Assembly (NCBI RefSeq): GCF_030704535.1
Contig: NC_081818.1
Location: 24,901,001-24,965,000, forward strand
Direction: 5' to 3'
Length of the DNA stretch: 64,000 nt
From: Vitis vinifera
Lineage: Eukaryota > Streptophyta > Magnoliopsida > Vitales > Vitaceae
Below the pieces are notes generated by a model that saw only the letters and a list, made by a program, of their open reading frames with translations, was not told the DNA's origin and made no database searches. A program made the position numbers and the translations under genes. Below, piece by piece: positions 11,793-23,359 of this stretch; the first letter of the stretch is position 1; the number at the start of each line of letters is the position of its first letter.

Positions 11793-13094
11793 GCCTTGAG
11801 CACACGAGCTATGTAGGCAATTTGTGTTGAAGCTCTTGTAATTGCGTCCAGTTGGGTGGTTTTCAGGCTGCTGCAATTTTTGTACTTCTTCTTTGAGTCT
11901 TTTGATGGAAGAAGTGATTATGCTTTAAATAATTGACTTTTAAGTTTGAAATTGATAGATCCCTGCATGTATGGTCAGGATTGAGGAAGCAAAATTTTCC
12001 AGCTCAAGTGATGATTAAATCAGCTTGGTAGTAGATGAATTTCGTTCATTTATTATTATTATTTTGCTAATAATTTGTCGTCCTTGCAGTATTCTAGTAA
12101 AATTAAATGTTAAAAAATAAAAATTAATATCATTTTTTAATTAGTAACTTTATAAGCCTAAATGAACACGCCGAATTTGTAGCTTTGTGCACCCCAATGG
12201 TGTTTAATTAAAGAATGATTCATTTAAAATGCAAAAAGTTAAAGGAAAGGACGGCAGGTTTGCTTTAAAAAGCAATTCTAAAAAAACAAGGGTTTAACTT
12301 GTTTTTAAATTAAAGAATAAAAACTAATTTTTAAAAAACAAGTTTAAAAAAATATGATCAAATGAGTACATATCTTCCTTCTATTTTAAAAAATCGATGA
12401 AAATATTCTTATTTACTTTTTAAAAATTATTTTTTATTTCACTTTATTTTTAAAACTCGTTTCCAAGAAAATAATGGATAAATAGTGTTATAAATTTTTA
12501 AAAACGGTTTTCTATTTTTAAAAATGGAAAATTGTTTTTAAATTACATGTCTATGACTTTTTGAAATCGTTTTATGATGTTTTTTAAAAGAGATTTAAAT
12601 TTAAAATGTTATTAACATGTTTCTCTTTTGAAATAATTTTTATTTTTATCATTTAATATTAAATAATTTTCATACTCATATAATCATTAAAAAATAAATA
12701 AATAAATCAACATAATTAAACATATTCTTATACAATATTCTATTTTAGATTATGTTAGACCACAAAATTATTTTCTGATAACTAATTTCATTAAAAAAAT
12801 TAAAAATAAATATAATTAAAATTAATAAAAAATTTATACACCTATTAAATCAAACTCTGATGTCACATTGAATTATAAAAATTTACGAGATTTAGGTTTA
12901 ATACATACATCACGCTACTTAATAAAAATAAGTTTAAAATAGGGTATAAAAATAATTTATTTTATTTTATTTCCCTTTTGTTGTATTAAGCTTTACAAAT
13001 GGTTATGTATATATATATAAAGACGTATTTTTTAAAGCGTCGAAAAGAGTTCTAATACCTCCCTTCGGCCTTCAACCTTAACCTTGCCACTGGC
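11793..13094. other. AT-rich spacer
   Basis: No gene. Many A/T runs between 12050 and 12980; a TATATATATAAAG stretch at about 13010-13022 is a good TATA-box candidate for the PPR gene. Confidence 0.5.
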
Positions 13095-13172
13095 GTGGGC
13101 GATGCAGAAGAAACGAAAGAGCGGGAGGAAACTGAAACTCCAAGAGGAATAAAGAAAGCAGAAACGAATGGA

Positions 13173-15359
13173 ATGAAGATTTCAAATTCAACTTCGGTAG
13201 TAATCACATTTTCTTGGAAAATCTACAGACGCCGCTACTCAAACAATCCAAACCTCACAACCCTTTTCAACAAGTACGTGGATAAAACCAATGTCTTCTC
13301 CTGGAACTCGGTCATTGCCGAGTTAGCTCGCAGCGGCGACTCGGTTGAAGCTCTTCGGGCCTTCTCCTCCATGCGCAAGCTCTCTCTCAAACCAAACCGC
13401 TCGACTTTTCCCTGCGCCATCAAATCGTGTTCGGCGTTGCTCGATCTCCACTCCGGCAGACAGGCCCACCAGCAAGCCTTGATTTTCGGGTTCGAACCTG
13501 ATCTTTTTGTGTCCTCCGCTCTCGTGGATATGTATTCCAAGTGTGGTGAATTGAGGGATGCAAGAACACTGTTTGATGAAATTTCTCATAGAAATATAGT
13601 GTCGTGGACGTCGATGATCACGGGCTACGTGCAAAACGATGATGCCCACAGGGCGTTGTTGCTTTTTAAGGAGTTTTTGGTTGAGGAGAGTGGGAGTGAA
13701 GGAGATGGGGAAGTTTGTGTCGATCCAATTGCTATGGTTTCAGTCCTATCAGCTTGTTCTCGTGTTTCGGAGAAGAGTATTACAGAAGGGGTTCACGGGT
13801 TTTTGATAAAAAGAGGGTTTGAGGGGGATTTGGGTGTTGAGAATACTTTGATGGATGCATATGCAAAATGCGGCGAGCTGGGTGTATCAAGGAGGGTGTT
13901 TGATGGGATGGCTGAGAGGGATGTGATCTCTTGGAATTCAATCATTGCAGTTTATGCACAAAATGGAATGTCAACTGAGTCTATGGAGATCTTTCATAGG
14001 ATGGTGAAGGATGGAGAAATCAACTACAATGCTGTCACTTTGTCAGCTGTGTTGTTGGCCTGTGCGCATTCAGGGTCTCAGCGACTAGGAAAGTGTATCC
14101 ATGATCAGGTACTCAAGTTTCAACTCCCTCAAGATTATTTCATCCTTTTGTAGTTATAGTTATCATTGCAAGCTCTAACCAACACTGCCTTCAAAATTAT
14201 TCTATAGTGGCCCTAAACAGTCTACACCTAGGATTAAATTTATAAAAGCATCTCTGGTTGTTTTCATACGTTAAATTTTTTTTTATTTTTTTTATTTACC
14301 AATCATTTTCAATAGGTTATAAAGATGGGTTTAGAATCGAATGTATTTGTGGGCACATCAATAATTGACATGTACTGCAAATGTGGGAAAGTAGAGATGG
14401 CAAGGAAAGCATTTGATCGCATGAGGGAGAAGAATGTCAAGTCATGGAGTGCAATGGTTGCAGGGTATGGAATGCATGGCCATGCTAAGGAAGCTTTGGA
14501 AGTTTTCTATGAGATGAACATGGCTGGGGTGAAACCAAATTACATTACATTTGTATCAGTTCTAGCAGCATGCAGTCATGCTGGTCTGTTGGAAGAAGGA
14601 TGGCATTGGTTTAAAGCCATGAGCCATGAATTTGATGTAGAACCAGGGGTTGAGCACTATGGTTGCATGGTCGATCTTCTTGGACGTGCTGGATATCTCA
14701 AAGAAGCTTTTGATTTGATCAAGGGTATGAAGTTGAGACCTGATTTTGTGGTCTGGGGTGCTCTTCTAGGTGCCTGTAGGATGCACAAAAATGTGGACCT
14801 TGGGGAGATTTCTGCAAGGAAATTGTTTGAGTTGGACCCAAAAAATTGTGGGTACTATGTATTGCTCTCAAACATATACGCTGATGCTGGAAGGTGGGAA
14901 GATGTGGAGAGGATGAGAATCTTAATGAAGAATAGTGGACTGGTTAAACCACCTGGATTCAGTTTGGTTGACATAAAAGGTAGAGTTCATGTATTTTTGG
15001 TTGGAGATAGAGAGCATCCTCAACATGAGAAGATATATGAATATCTGGAGAAACTATCTATGAAGCTGCAAGAAGTCGGCTATGTACCTGATATGACATC
15101 AGTTCTTCATGATGTTGGTCATGAAGAAAAGGAAATGGTTCTTCGAGTTCACAGTGAGAAGTTGGCTGTTGCCTTTGGAATCATGAACACAGTTCCTGGA
15201 ACAACAATCCATATCATTAAGAATCTTAGGGTTTGTGGTGATTGTCATACTGCAATTAAGTTTATTTCCAAGATTGTTGACCGGGAAATCGTGGTCAGAG
15301 ATTCTAAGCGGTTTCATCATTTTAGAGATGGATTGTGTTCATGTGGGGATTATTGGTAA
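13173..15359 (+). CDS. MEF14: DYW-class pentatricopeptide repeat protein, MEF14-like RNA editing factor
   Basis: Exons 13173-14108 and 14316-15359 join in phase 0 to give 659 residues. The first ATG in frame is 13173; the open frame extends further 5' but starts with GTG. The protein contains a series of PLS-type PPR repeats ([40 protein letters not shown]), then E motifs and a complete C-terminal DYW domain with HSEKLA, CGDCH and the terminal CGDYW. The DYW domain is the cytidine deaminase-like part that performs C-to-U editing. It looks like the orthologue of Arabidopsis At3g26782 (MEF14), reported to edit the mitochondrial matR transcript. The basic, Ser/Arg-rich N-terminus ([10 protein letters not shown]) suits organelle import. 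The single intron is unusual, as most PPR genes have none. Confidence 0.9.
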
Positions 15360-15978
15360 TATTTGAACAAGCAAAAAATTTAATAGCATGTTAACTGCAA
15401 GCTAGTGCTTGTTTCGTACTTGATCAACAATGTGCCATTGGCAGGGTAGCTATACCAAAAGATGGCTCCATGGCCATTTTTGGGTACTGAAGTCTATTTA
15501 TATCAGAAAAGCATTCAAACAGGAAACAATTCAGATGCTCAATTAAATAGGTGCAGTAGGAAGAGAACAACTCTGCTAGAAGCTTGATTTTGAAGGGAAT
15601 TGGTTATACTATTTTGCTTGCAAGTTTGGGTTGAGGATGAAAATGCAATAATAAGGAAATTCATACTGAATGGGAAAGAGAAGAAATACTTCTAGGTAAA
15701 GATAGGACTTGGACCACAAGGCTAGACAATCTTAAAGCTATCTGAAATACAAAGTAGAGTGGCTTTACCAGTGGTCTTACAAACATATATGCTAAAAAAG
15801 GATATGAAGAAAAGAAACATTCCTGGTGCCAATGATGGAGAGTCAAATAATGAAAAACCCCCTTTGAAGATCTTGCAGAAAGAAGTCCTTTCAGTTTTGA
15901 TATCTGAGATTGGATTTATTTCCCACCAATCAGTATGCTAGAAAGGAGGAATTTGCTACTTTTCCAATCCATGTTAAA

Positions 15979-16949
15979 TCATGACGAACTTTCTCTGAAG
16001 AACTTACTGAGCACTAGTCCTTTCAGTTTTGATAGGCGAGATCGGTTGTGCTTCACATCAACTTTTGAGCATCTGAGACAACTCTGGAGGGCCCTGTTCT
16101 CACTCTTCAACCGTTCCAGCTCGAACCGAAGCTCTTTAATGGTTTCTCTATTTTCATCATTTCTTCTTATCAACTCTGCTTGCTGCTGCAGATTTTCTTC
16201 TATAAGCTTCATAACTTGAAACCTCAGTTCCAACCATGTATTCTCTTGCTCAGGACCACATGCTGGGAACTCTCCAACTGCAATCTTGCTTAATTCATAG
16301 CCATCCTTCTTCCTAGGAATATCTCCTTTATCAGATAAATCAGTGGCTGTACCATTCATTTTATCTGTGTTTCCAGACTTTTTATCAGAATCCAAGGGTT
16401 CAAAATCAAGGTTAAGGTTGTCACATTCAACAACAGATTCAGGATGCAAATGGAAGGCCTCCCATTTAGAATAATCAAAGCTTACAACATTTTTGTTACC
16501 ATGGTGGACTTCTGTTGAGTTTGAAGAAGAAGATGAAAACTCTGAGGTCTGGACATGAGTTGATTCGGACCACAACTGGTCATATTTCTCAGCTAAATAG
16601 TGGTAAGCTCTGTTGAATTCTTCAACCATTTGTTTAAGTTTCGGTTTCCTCCTGTAATACATCTTCGCATTCTTGGCTAAAGAATCACCATCATCTTCTA
16701 TCAGTGTCAGCATTGCCTTTGTTTTCTTGTCTAATTCTGCAAATAATCAATAACAAAATTCAGCAACATATAAAGTCTGCCCTCTGCACATAGATTCAAA
16801 GGCAATGACATTGTTTTTGAGTTTAATGTTTGTAATGTGTAAATTCTATGATCACCATACTAACCAGATAGATTGATCCGAAGCCATTGAGACTGTTGGA
16901 GACTTTGAGGGCTACTCCAACCCCATGAAGTAGAAGACCTTTTCTCCAT
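15979..16949 (-). CDS. NETWORKED (NET3-type) actin-binding protein, KIP1-like domain
   Basis: Minus strand, exons 16949-16865 (85 nt) and 16736-15979, joined in phase 1, giving 280 residues. The short first exon encodes MEKRSSTSWGWSSPQSLQQS followed by QWLRINLS; exon 2 continues ELDKKTKAMLTLIEDDGDSL. Together they form the NET actin-binding (NAB/KIP1-like) domain, about residues 19-86, with the typical MLTLIEDDGDS, MYYRRKPKL and YDQLW signatures. A Ser-rich linker follows, then a predicted coiled coil (about 199-248). Length and layout match the short plant NET3 group, whose Arabidopsis member NET3C acts at ER-plasma membrane contacts. It is convergent with the PPR gene, about 620 bp apart. 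Confidence 0.85.
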
Positions 16950-17946
16950 TGAATGAGTGCTTTTCTGAGAAGCAGGAGCCTCTAGGCTTTGAAACAGAGC
17001 ATACCAAACTTGGGAAAGCTCTAATTTTTTAGGGCAAGTTGGCCCTCATCTTATTAAGAGACTCTCTATTCAAATTCAAATGCACCCTTCCAATGAGGCT
17101 AAATCAGTGCTGATTTTCCCGTTGGGTAGCTTGATTTTCTCCTTTCCTTTTCCAGGTTCTGAGGGAGAAACTTTTCTTTCTATTTACTACACATTTAATG
17201 CAGGTGCTTTGATATCTGTAATGAGTCGTATCTTCTCAAATAGTTTGACTCTGTGTTCATTGCTGAACGCACCCTTTGGTTTTATTTTTCCTTTTTGGTT
17301 TTATTCTTGTATTTGGTTGAGAAAATTTAAGAGAAAGAAAAGAAAATAGGGTAAAAGTAGAATGAGAATAAATAAATAAAAGTAAAGAAAAATAAAAGAT
17401 AAGTTTAAAGTCAATAAATTATTTTTATACGTTACTTTAAATTTATTTTACTTATTTTTAAAATTGTATAAATTTTTAATTAATTTTTGTTATATTTGAT
17501 TTTGTTTAAATTAAATATGAGAAAATTTTACTTTTTCAAAATCCAAGTTATTTTCTGTCTCACTTTTTTTTTTCTAATTTCTGTCCATTAGTATTGATCA
17601 CAAAAAAAAAAAAATCAAAAAGTCTGATGTTTTTAGTTATTAAAAAATATTTTAAAATTTTTATTTAAAAGAAAAAAAAAACTTTCTTGAAAGTTGATGG
17701 AAGTGGCAAGAGAATATAAGTTGGGATAACAATTTTTTATAATTATTATCTAATATTTTGTAAAACAAAAATTTCGCTAATTACTTTAAATGTTTTTAAC
17801 CTATTTTTAAATATATTTTAAAAATAATTTAATATTTAATATTTTATTTCTAAAAATTAAAAAATCCCAAGGATATTTTCTAAAACATTCTATTTTTTTG
17901 TTCTATTCTTCTATTTTTAAGAATGAAAGAGTCAAACTTTTGTCCC
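16950..17946. other. AT-rich spacer left of the TIR element
   Basis: No gene. The first part is probably the NET3-like promoter. From about 17340 the sequence is dominated by A/T runs. Confidence 0.4.
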
Positions 17947-18753
17947 GGAGTTTAAGTCCAAAATAATCCATTTGTTGAAAAAAATGGTAAGAATAGTACC
18001 TATCTTAAAATATTTGTTAAACTAATCTTTTGTATTCACATAAGTATCCACATAGATTTCCTTGAAACCATAGTCACATACCGTGGTTTTATAAGGAAAA
18101 TTTCTTACAATTTTCCATTGTTAGTTTAAAATTATTTTATTTTTTTATACAAATTATCCTTAATAAATTTTTTCGATTGTTTTAAAATTATATATTTATC
18201 TTTATTTTTTCATATTTTTCTTGTAATTTTGAGAAAATAATTTGGCCTACATGCATTCTCATAAAAAATTATATATTTATGTTAAATAAAATATTTATTT
18301 AAGAAAATTTGGTACATTTTTAAAGAAATTTTGGTATTATACTAAAATTAAAAATAAAAAAACAAAGTTCTAAAATCTCATATTTTTTTAGTTATGGTTA
18401 CACGAGTCCTCCACTAATTGTGGTTTTAAAGAACTTTAAAACCACAGTCTATGATAAAAAAAAATTTATAAATAATATTAAAATCACAATACTATTAAAA
18501 TCGACGTATATTAAAAATAATTTTAAAACCATAGATATTAATTATGATTTTAAGAAAAATTATAAAACCACAGTTATAAATTGTGGTTTTAAGGATATTT
18601 CTAAAACTTTTAAAACTACAGTTATCAATAATGACTTTTTACACTTAAAAAAAAATTCTATGTGGATACAAAAGATTAATTTCACAAATATTTTAAGATG
18701 AGTAGTATTCTTACCATTTTTTCACCAAATGTATTATTTTGGACTCAAACTCC
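17947..18753. mobile_element. Non-autonomous TIR element with about 105-bp terminal inverted repeats
   Basis: The left end, starting GGAGTTTAAGTCCAAAATAA at 17947, is repeated inverted at the right end (18753 back to about 18653). Matching continues through ATGGTAAGAATA, ATCTTAAAATATTTGT and ATCCACATAGA. The left copy has about a dozen extra bases near 18030-18045. The interior contains palindromes built on TGTGGTTTTAA/TTAAAACCACA, including a 13-bp arm pair with a 2-bp gap at 18419-18446 and a 9-bp arm pair at 18564-18590. No transposase is encoded; the open frame across it is an artefact. I see no clean target-site duplication, so the superfamily is not assigned. Confidence 0.75.
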
Positions 18754-19195
18754 TCGTCCTGCTTCCTTACTTACGTGGCTGATCATCCTATTTTATTTTA
18801 TTTATTTTTAATATACTGTAGAAGGGAAGGCTACAAAAACAAATTTTGAAAGCCGCCCATATGCAGAGTAGAAAGCGAAGTCGTGGAAAAATCAAACATG
18901 TCCTGCTCAACTCTCATGCTTCCTTTGTCTCTCGAGTAACTTTATCCTCACGCCACTCCATTCTGCTTCCAGAATATCAGGAAGAGTCTGTTTTGTTTGT
19001 GATTGAGCAGGATAGTCAAGCCTCGTAATTTGACGGACGCCTAAATATCTTTGACGGCTCGCCTATAATACGATCCATACTTTCTTAGCCCTAGCAGGAG
19101 CATCGTTTGTCGTGGGAAATTGAAAACCTCTGCTTTTGCATTTTCTCTCATTTTCTACCTATTTCTTCCATTTTCTCCCAATCTCTCAGATCCTG

Positions 19196-19468
19196 ATGGC
19201 AATTTTTGAAAACGCTAGACATTGTATACCTAACTACCTTTACTCTGTATCCCCGAAGAAGAGCCTAATTCTGGAGGAAATGGCGTCTCCGCCCTCTGCA
19301 AATGGAGCAGAATCGAAGAGATTCGTTGTTCCAGCTCCGAGTGAACCCGCAAAGATAGAGATGTTCTCGCCAGCATTCTACGCTGCGTCTGCTTTCAGTG
19401 GAGGCCTAAGTACTGGCCTAACTCATACGGCCGTCACTCCATTTGATCTCGTCAAATGCAACATGCAG
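19196..19468 (+). CDS. Orphan first exon of a mitochondrial phosphate carrier
   Basis: An intact 273-nt open exon, ATG to a preserved CAG|GT donor, encoding 91 residues. It matches the first exon of the complete gene at 23360: SLILEEMASPPSANG versus [16 protein letters not shown], and [15 protein letters not shown] versus [15 protein letters not shown]. The carrier signature Px(D/E)xx(K/R) is kept (PFDLVK). The 5' leader also resembles that of the full copy (shared AGGAGCATCG and C/T-rich leader). No exon 2-6 equivalents occur before 23360. It ends in phase 0, the same as the full gene's exon 1, so it could splice to 26317 as an alternative first exon. Otherwise it is a truncated tandem duplicate. 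Confidence 0.7.
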
Positions 19469-21881
19469 GTCTGATTTCCTTACATCCCTTTCTGTTTTCT
19501 TGCTATGCTGTCTTCTATTCGCCACTGTCACCAGAGCTATCGAAAGTTCCGCTGTTTTTTATCGGTAAAACGAGTGCTTTTCCACTTTGTCTTCGTAGAG
19601 TCGGTTTCAGTCCAATCGAAACTTGTGTTGAAGTAAGTACACCGGTGACGTATTAGAAGATCAATGGTCTTCTTCCTTCTTTCCTTAGCCTCCTTGTCCT
19701 CGTTTTTAGACTTTTAGTCCATGTCAAGCTCTCTATTTTCATTTTTCATATCTTCCCCAACAAATTGGATACATATAGGGCACGATTAGAATAATTAGCA
19801 CTTAGGTTTTCCTTTGATTTGGTGTGTCATGTTGGGAATAGAGGCAATAATAGAATGCCTGGAGTTTTCTAACCATGATCCCGTCCAAACCTGTTAATCT
19901 TGCCAAACCTTTTAAAGGACAATTAGGAGTTATTTTCACCATGGTTGACATCAAAAAGAAAATACGGAGAAATAAAAATAAAAATCAACACAATAAGAAA
20001 ATTATCTCAAATAGATGTATTTTTATGATTTTCTTTTAATTTTTTTAATTTTTTAATTTTCAATATAATTTAAAATTGAAAAATCAATCAAATTAGGAAA
20101 ATTAGGAACTCATAAAATCTATATTTTTGTTTATATAATAAGTTTTTTCATATTTAATAAAATCTTCATCTTTTAACAAGTTCAAAAAATTAACAACAAA
20201 TTAAATTTGAAACTGTTGTTTTTATTAATTTTAATTCTTTCATAATAATAATTTTTTATTTTTTGGAATGAAAAAATATTTAGATATTGCATGTACACCT
20301 GTAATATTTTTACATCTTAATATTAACATGTAAAATATAAACTCCAATTTCTTAAAAAATAAAATTAAGTTTAATAAAGTAGAAAATTAAGTTGAATAAC
20401 TTATAATTTCTTAAAACAAAAAATAAAATTAAGTTAAGAAAGTAGAAAGTATTGAATAATGAGCTCCTATTGGAGTGATATTTGAATAAAGCTAAAATTG
20501 TAAAATAAGACTAATTTAATTAAGAAAAACACCAAGGGTTGGTGGTTGAATTTGGTGATTAAAATCTTTCGAAAAATAGTTTAAGTGAAATCACAAAATA
20601 TTTAATTATAAGTGCAATAAAGTAAAGAGTGGAAGAAGAAAAATACTAACTTTTTTTATAGTGATTCAACGATCTATTCATTCTTTTTAATCTCCTAACT
20701 AGGTGAGGATTTATTAACCAAGGCTTCAACCTAAGCCTTTAACTATCATACTTAGATTCACCGACTCCAATGAGCATTATAGGTTAGATTTAGATGCACA
20801 CGATTTTAATACAAATATAACTCAAAACACAGAAAAACTAAGATAGATTTTAAGGGTGAACTAAAGGATTTGTAAATTTAGATTCAATGTACTTAAATGA
20901 AAAGTTTTCAAGTAGAGAAACTAAGTGAAAACTATTCAATGCAAATGTTCATTTCTCAATATATGCAAGAAAGTTCTTCAATTTTTATTTTTATTTTAAA
21001 ACTAGTTTTTACACTTGAATCAACATAAAAAGGCCTCAATTGAGTTTTGATTAATCGATCCACTAGTTGTTGATGCAATTAATGCTATGCTAGTGATCGT
21101 TGATGTAATTAATATTCTGCCAGTTCCCTAATCGATTTTAGGCACACTTTATAGATTAATCAAATTTTGTTAAAAAAAAAGCTTTCGTTATAGTTTTAAT
21201 TTTTCAATAACAAGAGCATTTCATTTAAAAATCTTTTTAAGTTGTTTTTTAAAGAATTTAACCTAAGGTTTTAAGATAAAACACATATTTATCTATTTTA
21301 GTGAGAAAAGGTCACTTATAAGCTTAAGTAAGAATGATGAAAAAACATTTGGAAATGTATGAAAATATTTTATCTTAGATCTATCAATGAAACTCATCTT
21401 ATAGAGATTATTAAGTCTTCAATAATCTAACTCTTCATGACTTTTGAATATCTTACAAAGATGCTTAAACTTTCTTTAAAATTTATCAATAAAACCCAAA
21501 AACTTCACTTGATTTAAACATGCCATTGTACTTAACTTTATTTTGTAATTATTAATTAGGAAAATCCTTGAGCTAATTTTTAATGGAAGTAGAAAAGCAT
21601 TTTAAATAAAAGGGTTTTAACCAAAATTACTCTCAATTAGGTTTTAAATCTTGAAAATGACTCATAAAAATAAGATGAAGATAATAATCTCATGAAAAAA
21701 AAAATGTAGATACTATGAAGGAAGAAAATAAGTATAAATGAGCCAAACATGTTAAGTGAAGACTAAACCATTTTACATTTTAATTTTAATTGTGTTTTTA
21801 AATTCTAATTTTTTATTTAATTATTAATGATAGCTAACGGAGTTTATATTTGATTTTAATACCAACATATATGGAAATTAA

Positions 21882-22283
21882 GGGCATGTTTGGTAATTGT
21901 TTTTTAAATCAGTTTTGAAAGATAGTTTTTGAAAATAACTTTTAAAAACTATTATATGATGTCTTAAATAACAAAAGTCTATTTGAAAACTTAAAATGTT
22001 TTTAACATATTTTTAATATTTTTAATTGTGTTTAAAATTTTTTTTTATAATGTTTTATTTTTAATTATTTTAAATGTTAGTATAATTATTTTTTAAAACA
22101 GTCATTAAAAAAAAAAGTGAAAACAACGTAAAATAATTAAAATATATTTTTTGAAAACACTTACTTTCTAGTTTTAAGAATATACAGCAAAAAATAGTTT
22201 TTAATTGCTAAACAGGTTTTGCGGATTTTTTTTTGTTTTGAAGAACAAAAAACTGTTTTGAAAAACAGTTGTGAAACAAGTCC
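21882..22283. mobile_element. MITE-like element, copy 1 (GGGCATGTTTGGTAA type)
   Basis: The left end GGGCATGTTTGGTAATTGTT and the right end, read inverted (GGACTTGTTTCACAACTGTT), are similar imperfect terminal repeats. The interior is A/T-rich and non-coding. A related element lies at 47813-48136. Target-site duplications are not clean, so hAT versus PIF/Harbinger is unresolved. Confidence 0.5.
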
Positions 22284-22316
22284 TCAAATTCTTAGCTATG
22301 AACATTGGATTGGATT

Positions 22317-22328
22317 GCTCTGATACCA
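22317..22328 (-). other. Retrotransposon primer-binding-site-like sequence
   Basis: Minus strand reads TGGTATCAGAGC, the 12-base complement of the initiator tRNA-Met 3' end that many plant copia elements use as primer site. No LTR or gag-pol can be delimited nearby, so it is at most a relic. Confidence 0.4.
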
Positions 22329-23359
22329 GTTATATGATTGAACAATTGAGAATGATGAGAGTCCTTTTCACTTAAAAAGGGGAATTGCTACCTCTTATGA
22401 TGATCAGCAAATGGACATTTTGAAACTCAGCTACTGTCATACAAAATAGTCCAAGACAAAAGGACAATAAAAGTAACTTTGGGGATCAAATTTCATATGA
22501 ATTTTTTTATTAAAAGTAAGCCAATAAAGAAAAAATGAGTCTTTCTTCGGATGAGATTTCTATATCTTTTTTACCATGATTTAATTATTTAATAATTTAA
22601 GTGACTTTTTATAAGTCCATAAGATATAAAGTTGAATTTTTATATTTATATTATATTTTAAAAAATAATTTAATATTTATAAAAATAATTTAAGATTTAT
22701 AATAATTAAAAAAATATTTCTAAATTTATGATAATATGTGAAATAATACTTGAAATTTTATTTCTTTAGAAATAATTTCAAAATTGTATTTTAAATTTAT
22801 TTATTTTTAAAAAAACTTTAAATTTTAATATCTAAATTAAAATTATTTCTTTAAAATCTAATTTTTTATTTACTTTTGTGCTGTTTTTTAAAAGAATATT
22901 ATTTATTTACTTTTGTTTTTTTTATTTTTTATTTTTAAATTATGGAAGATTTAGAAATAATTTTTATCAAAATCCCGACAACAGGTAGATAAAGGGGTTG
23001 AAATAGAATATTCCACTACCACGCCGGCCTCTTGTGCAAGTGAAATTACCCTTGCACTAAAATTACCAATCGTACCCGCACGAGAGATTCTGTCTGTGTC
23101 AGACGACGCCGTTTAGAGCGTTGGAGAGGAAAGTCCAGGGACAGAGCATCGTAATTTCAGTTGAAGTTTAGGGTTTTTATTTGTACGTCGTATAAGTAAC
23201 GCGAACGAGGGCTAGCCGGTGGCCAATAAGTGGAACGACACTCCCCTCATTTCTTACAGGAGCATCGCTGTTGTTGAGTGCGAGATATTGGGAGAACATC
23301 TGCTTCCCTTTTTTTTTCCATTCATTTCTTCCGTTTTCTCTCAATCTCTTTCAGCTCTC

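Larger units (their letters stand above)
19469..23359. other. Element-rich AT spacer between the two phosphate-carrier first exons
   Basis: No gene. It holds a MITE-like element (21882-22283), a retrotransposon primer-binding-site-like sequence (22317-22328, minus) and long A/T-rich stretches. The last 250 bp are the leader and promoter of the complete carrier gene. Confidence 0.5.

Noticed and set aside
13095-13172. Upstream extension of the PPR protein by 26 residues
   Set aside because: The codon at 13095 is GTG, not ATG. The first in-frame ATG is at 13173, giving a length that suits the family.
18420-18701. 93-codon open frame inside the TIR element
   Set aside because: It lacks an ATG start (begins GTG), is built from the palindromic TTAAAACCACA words and A runs, and has Lys/Asn/Thr composition typical of AT-rich noise.
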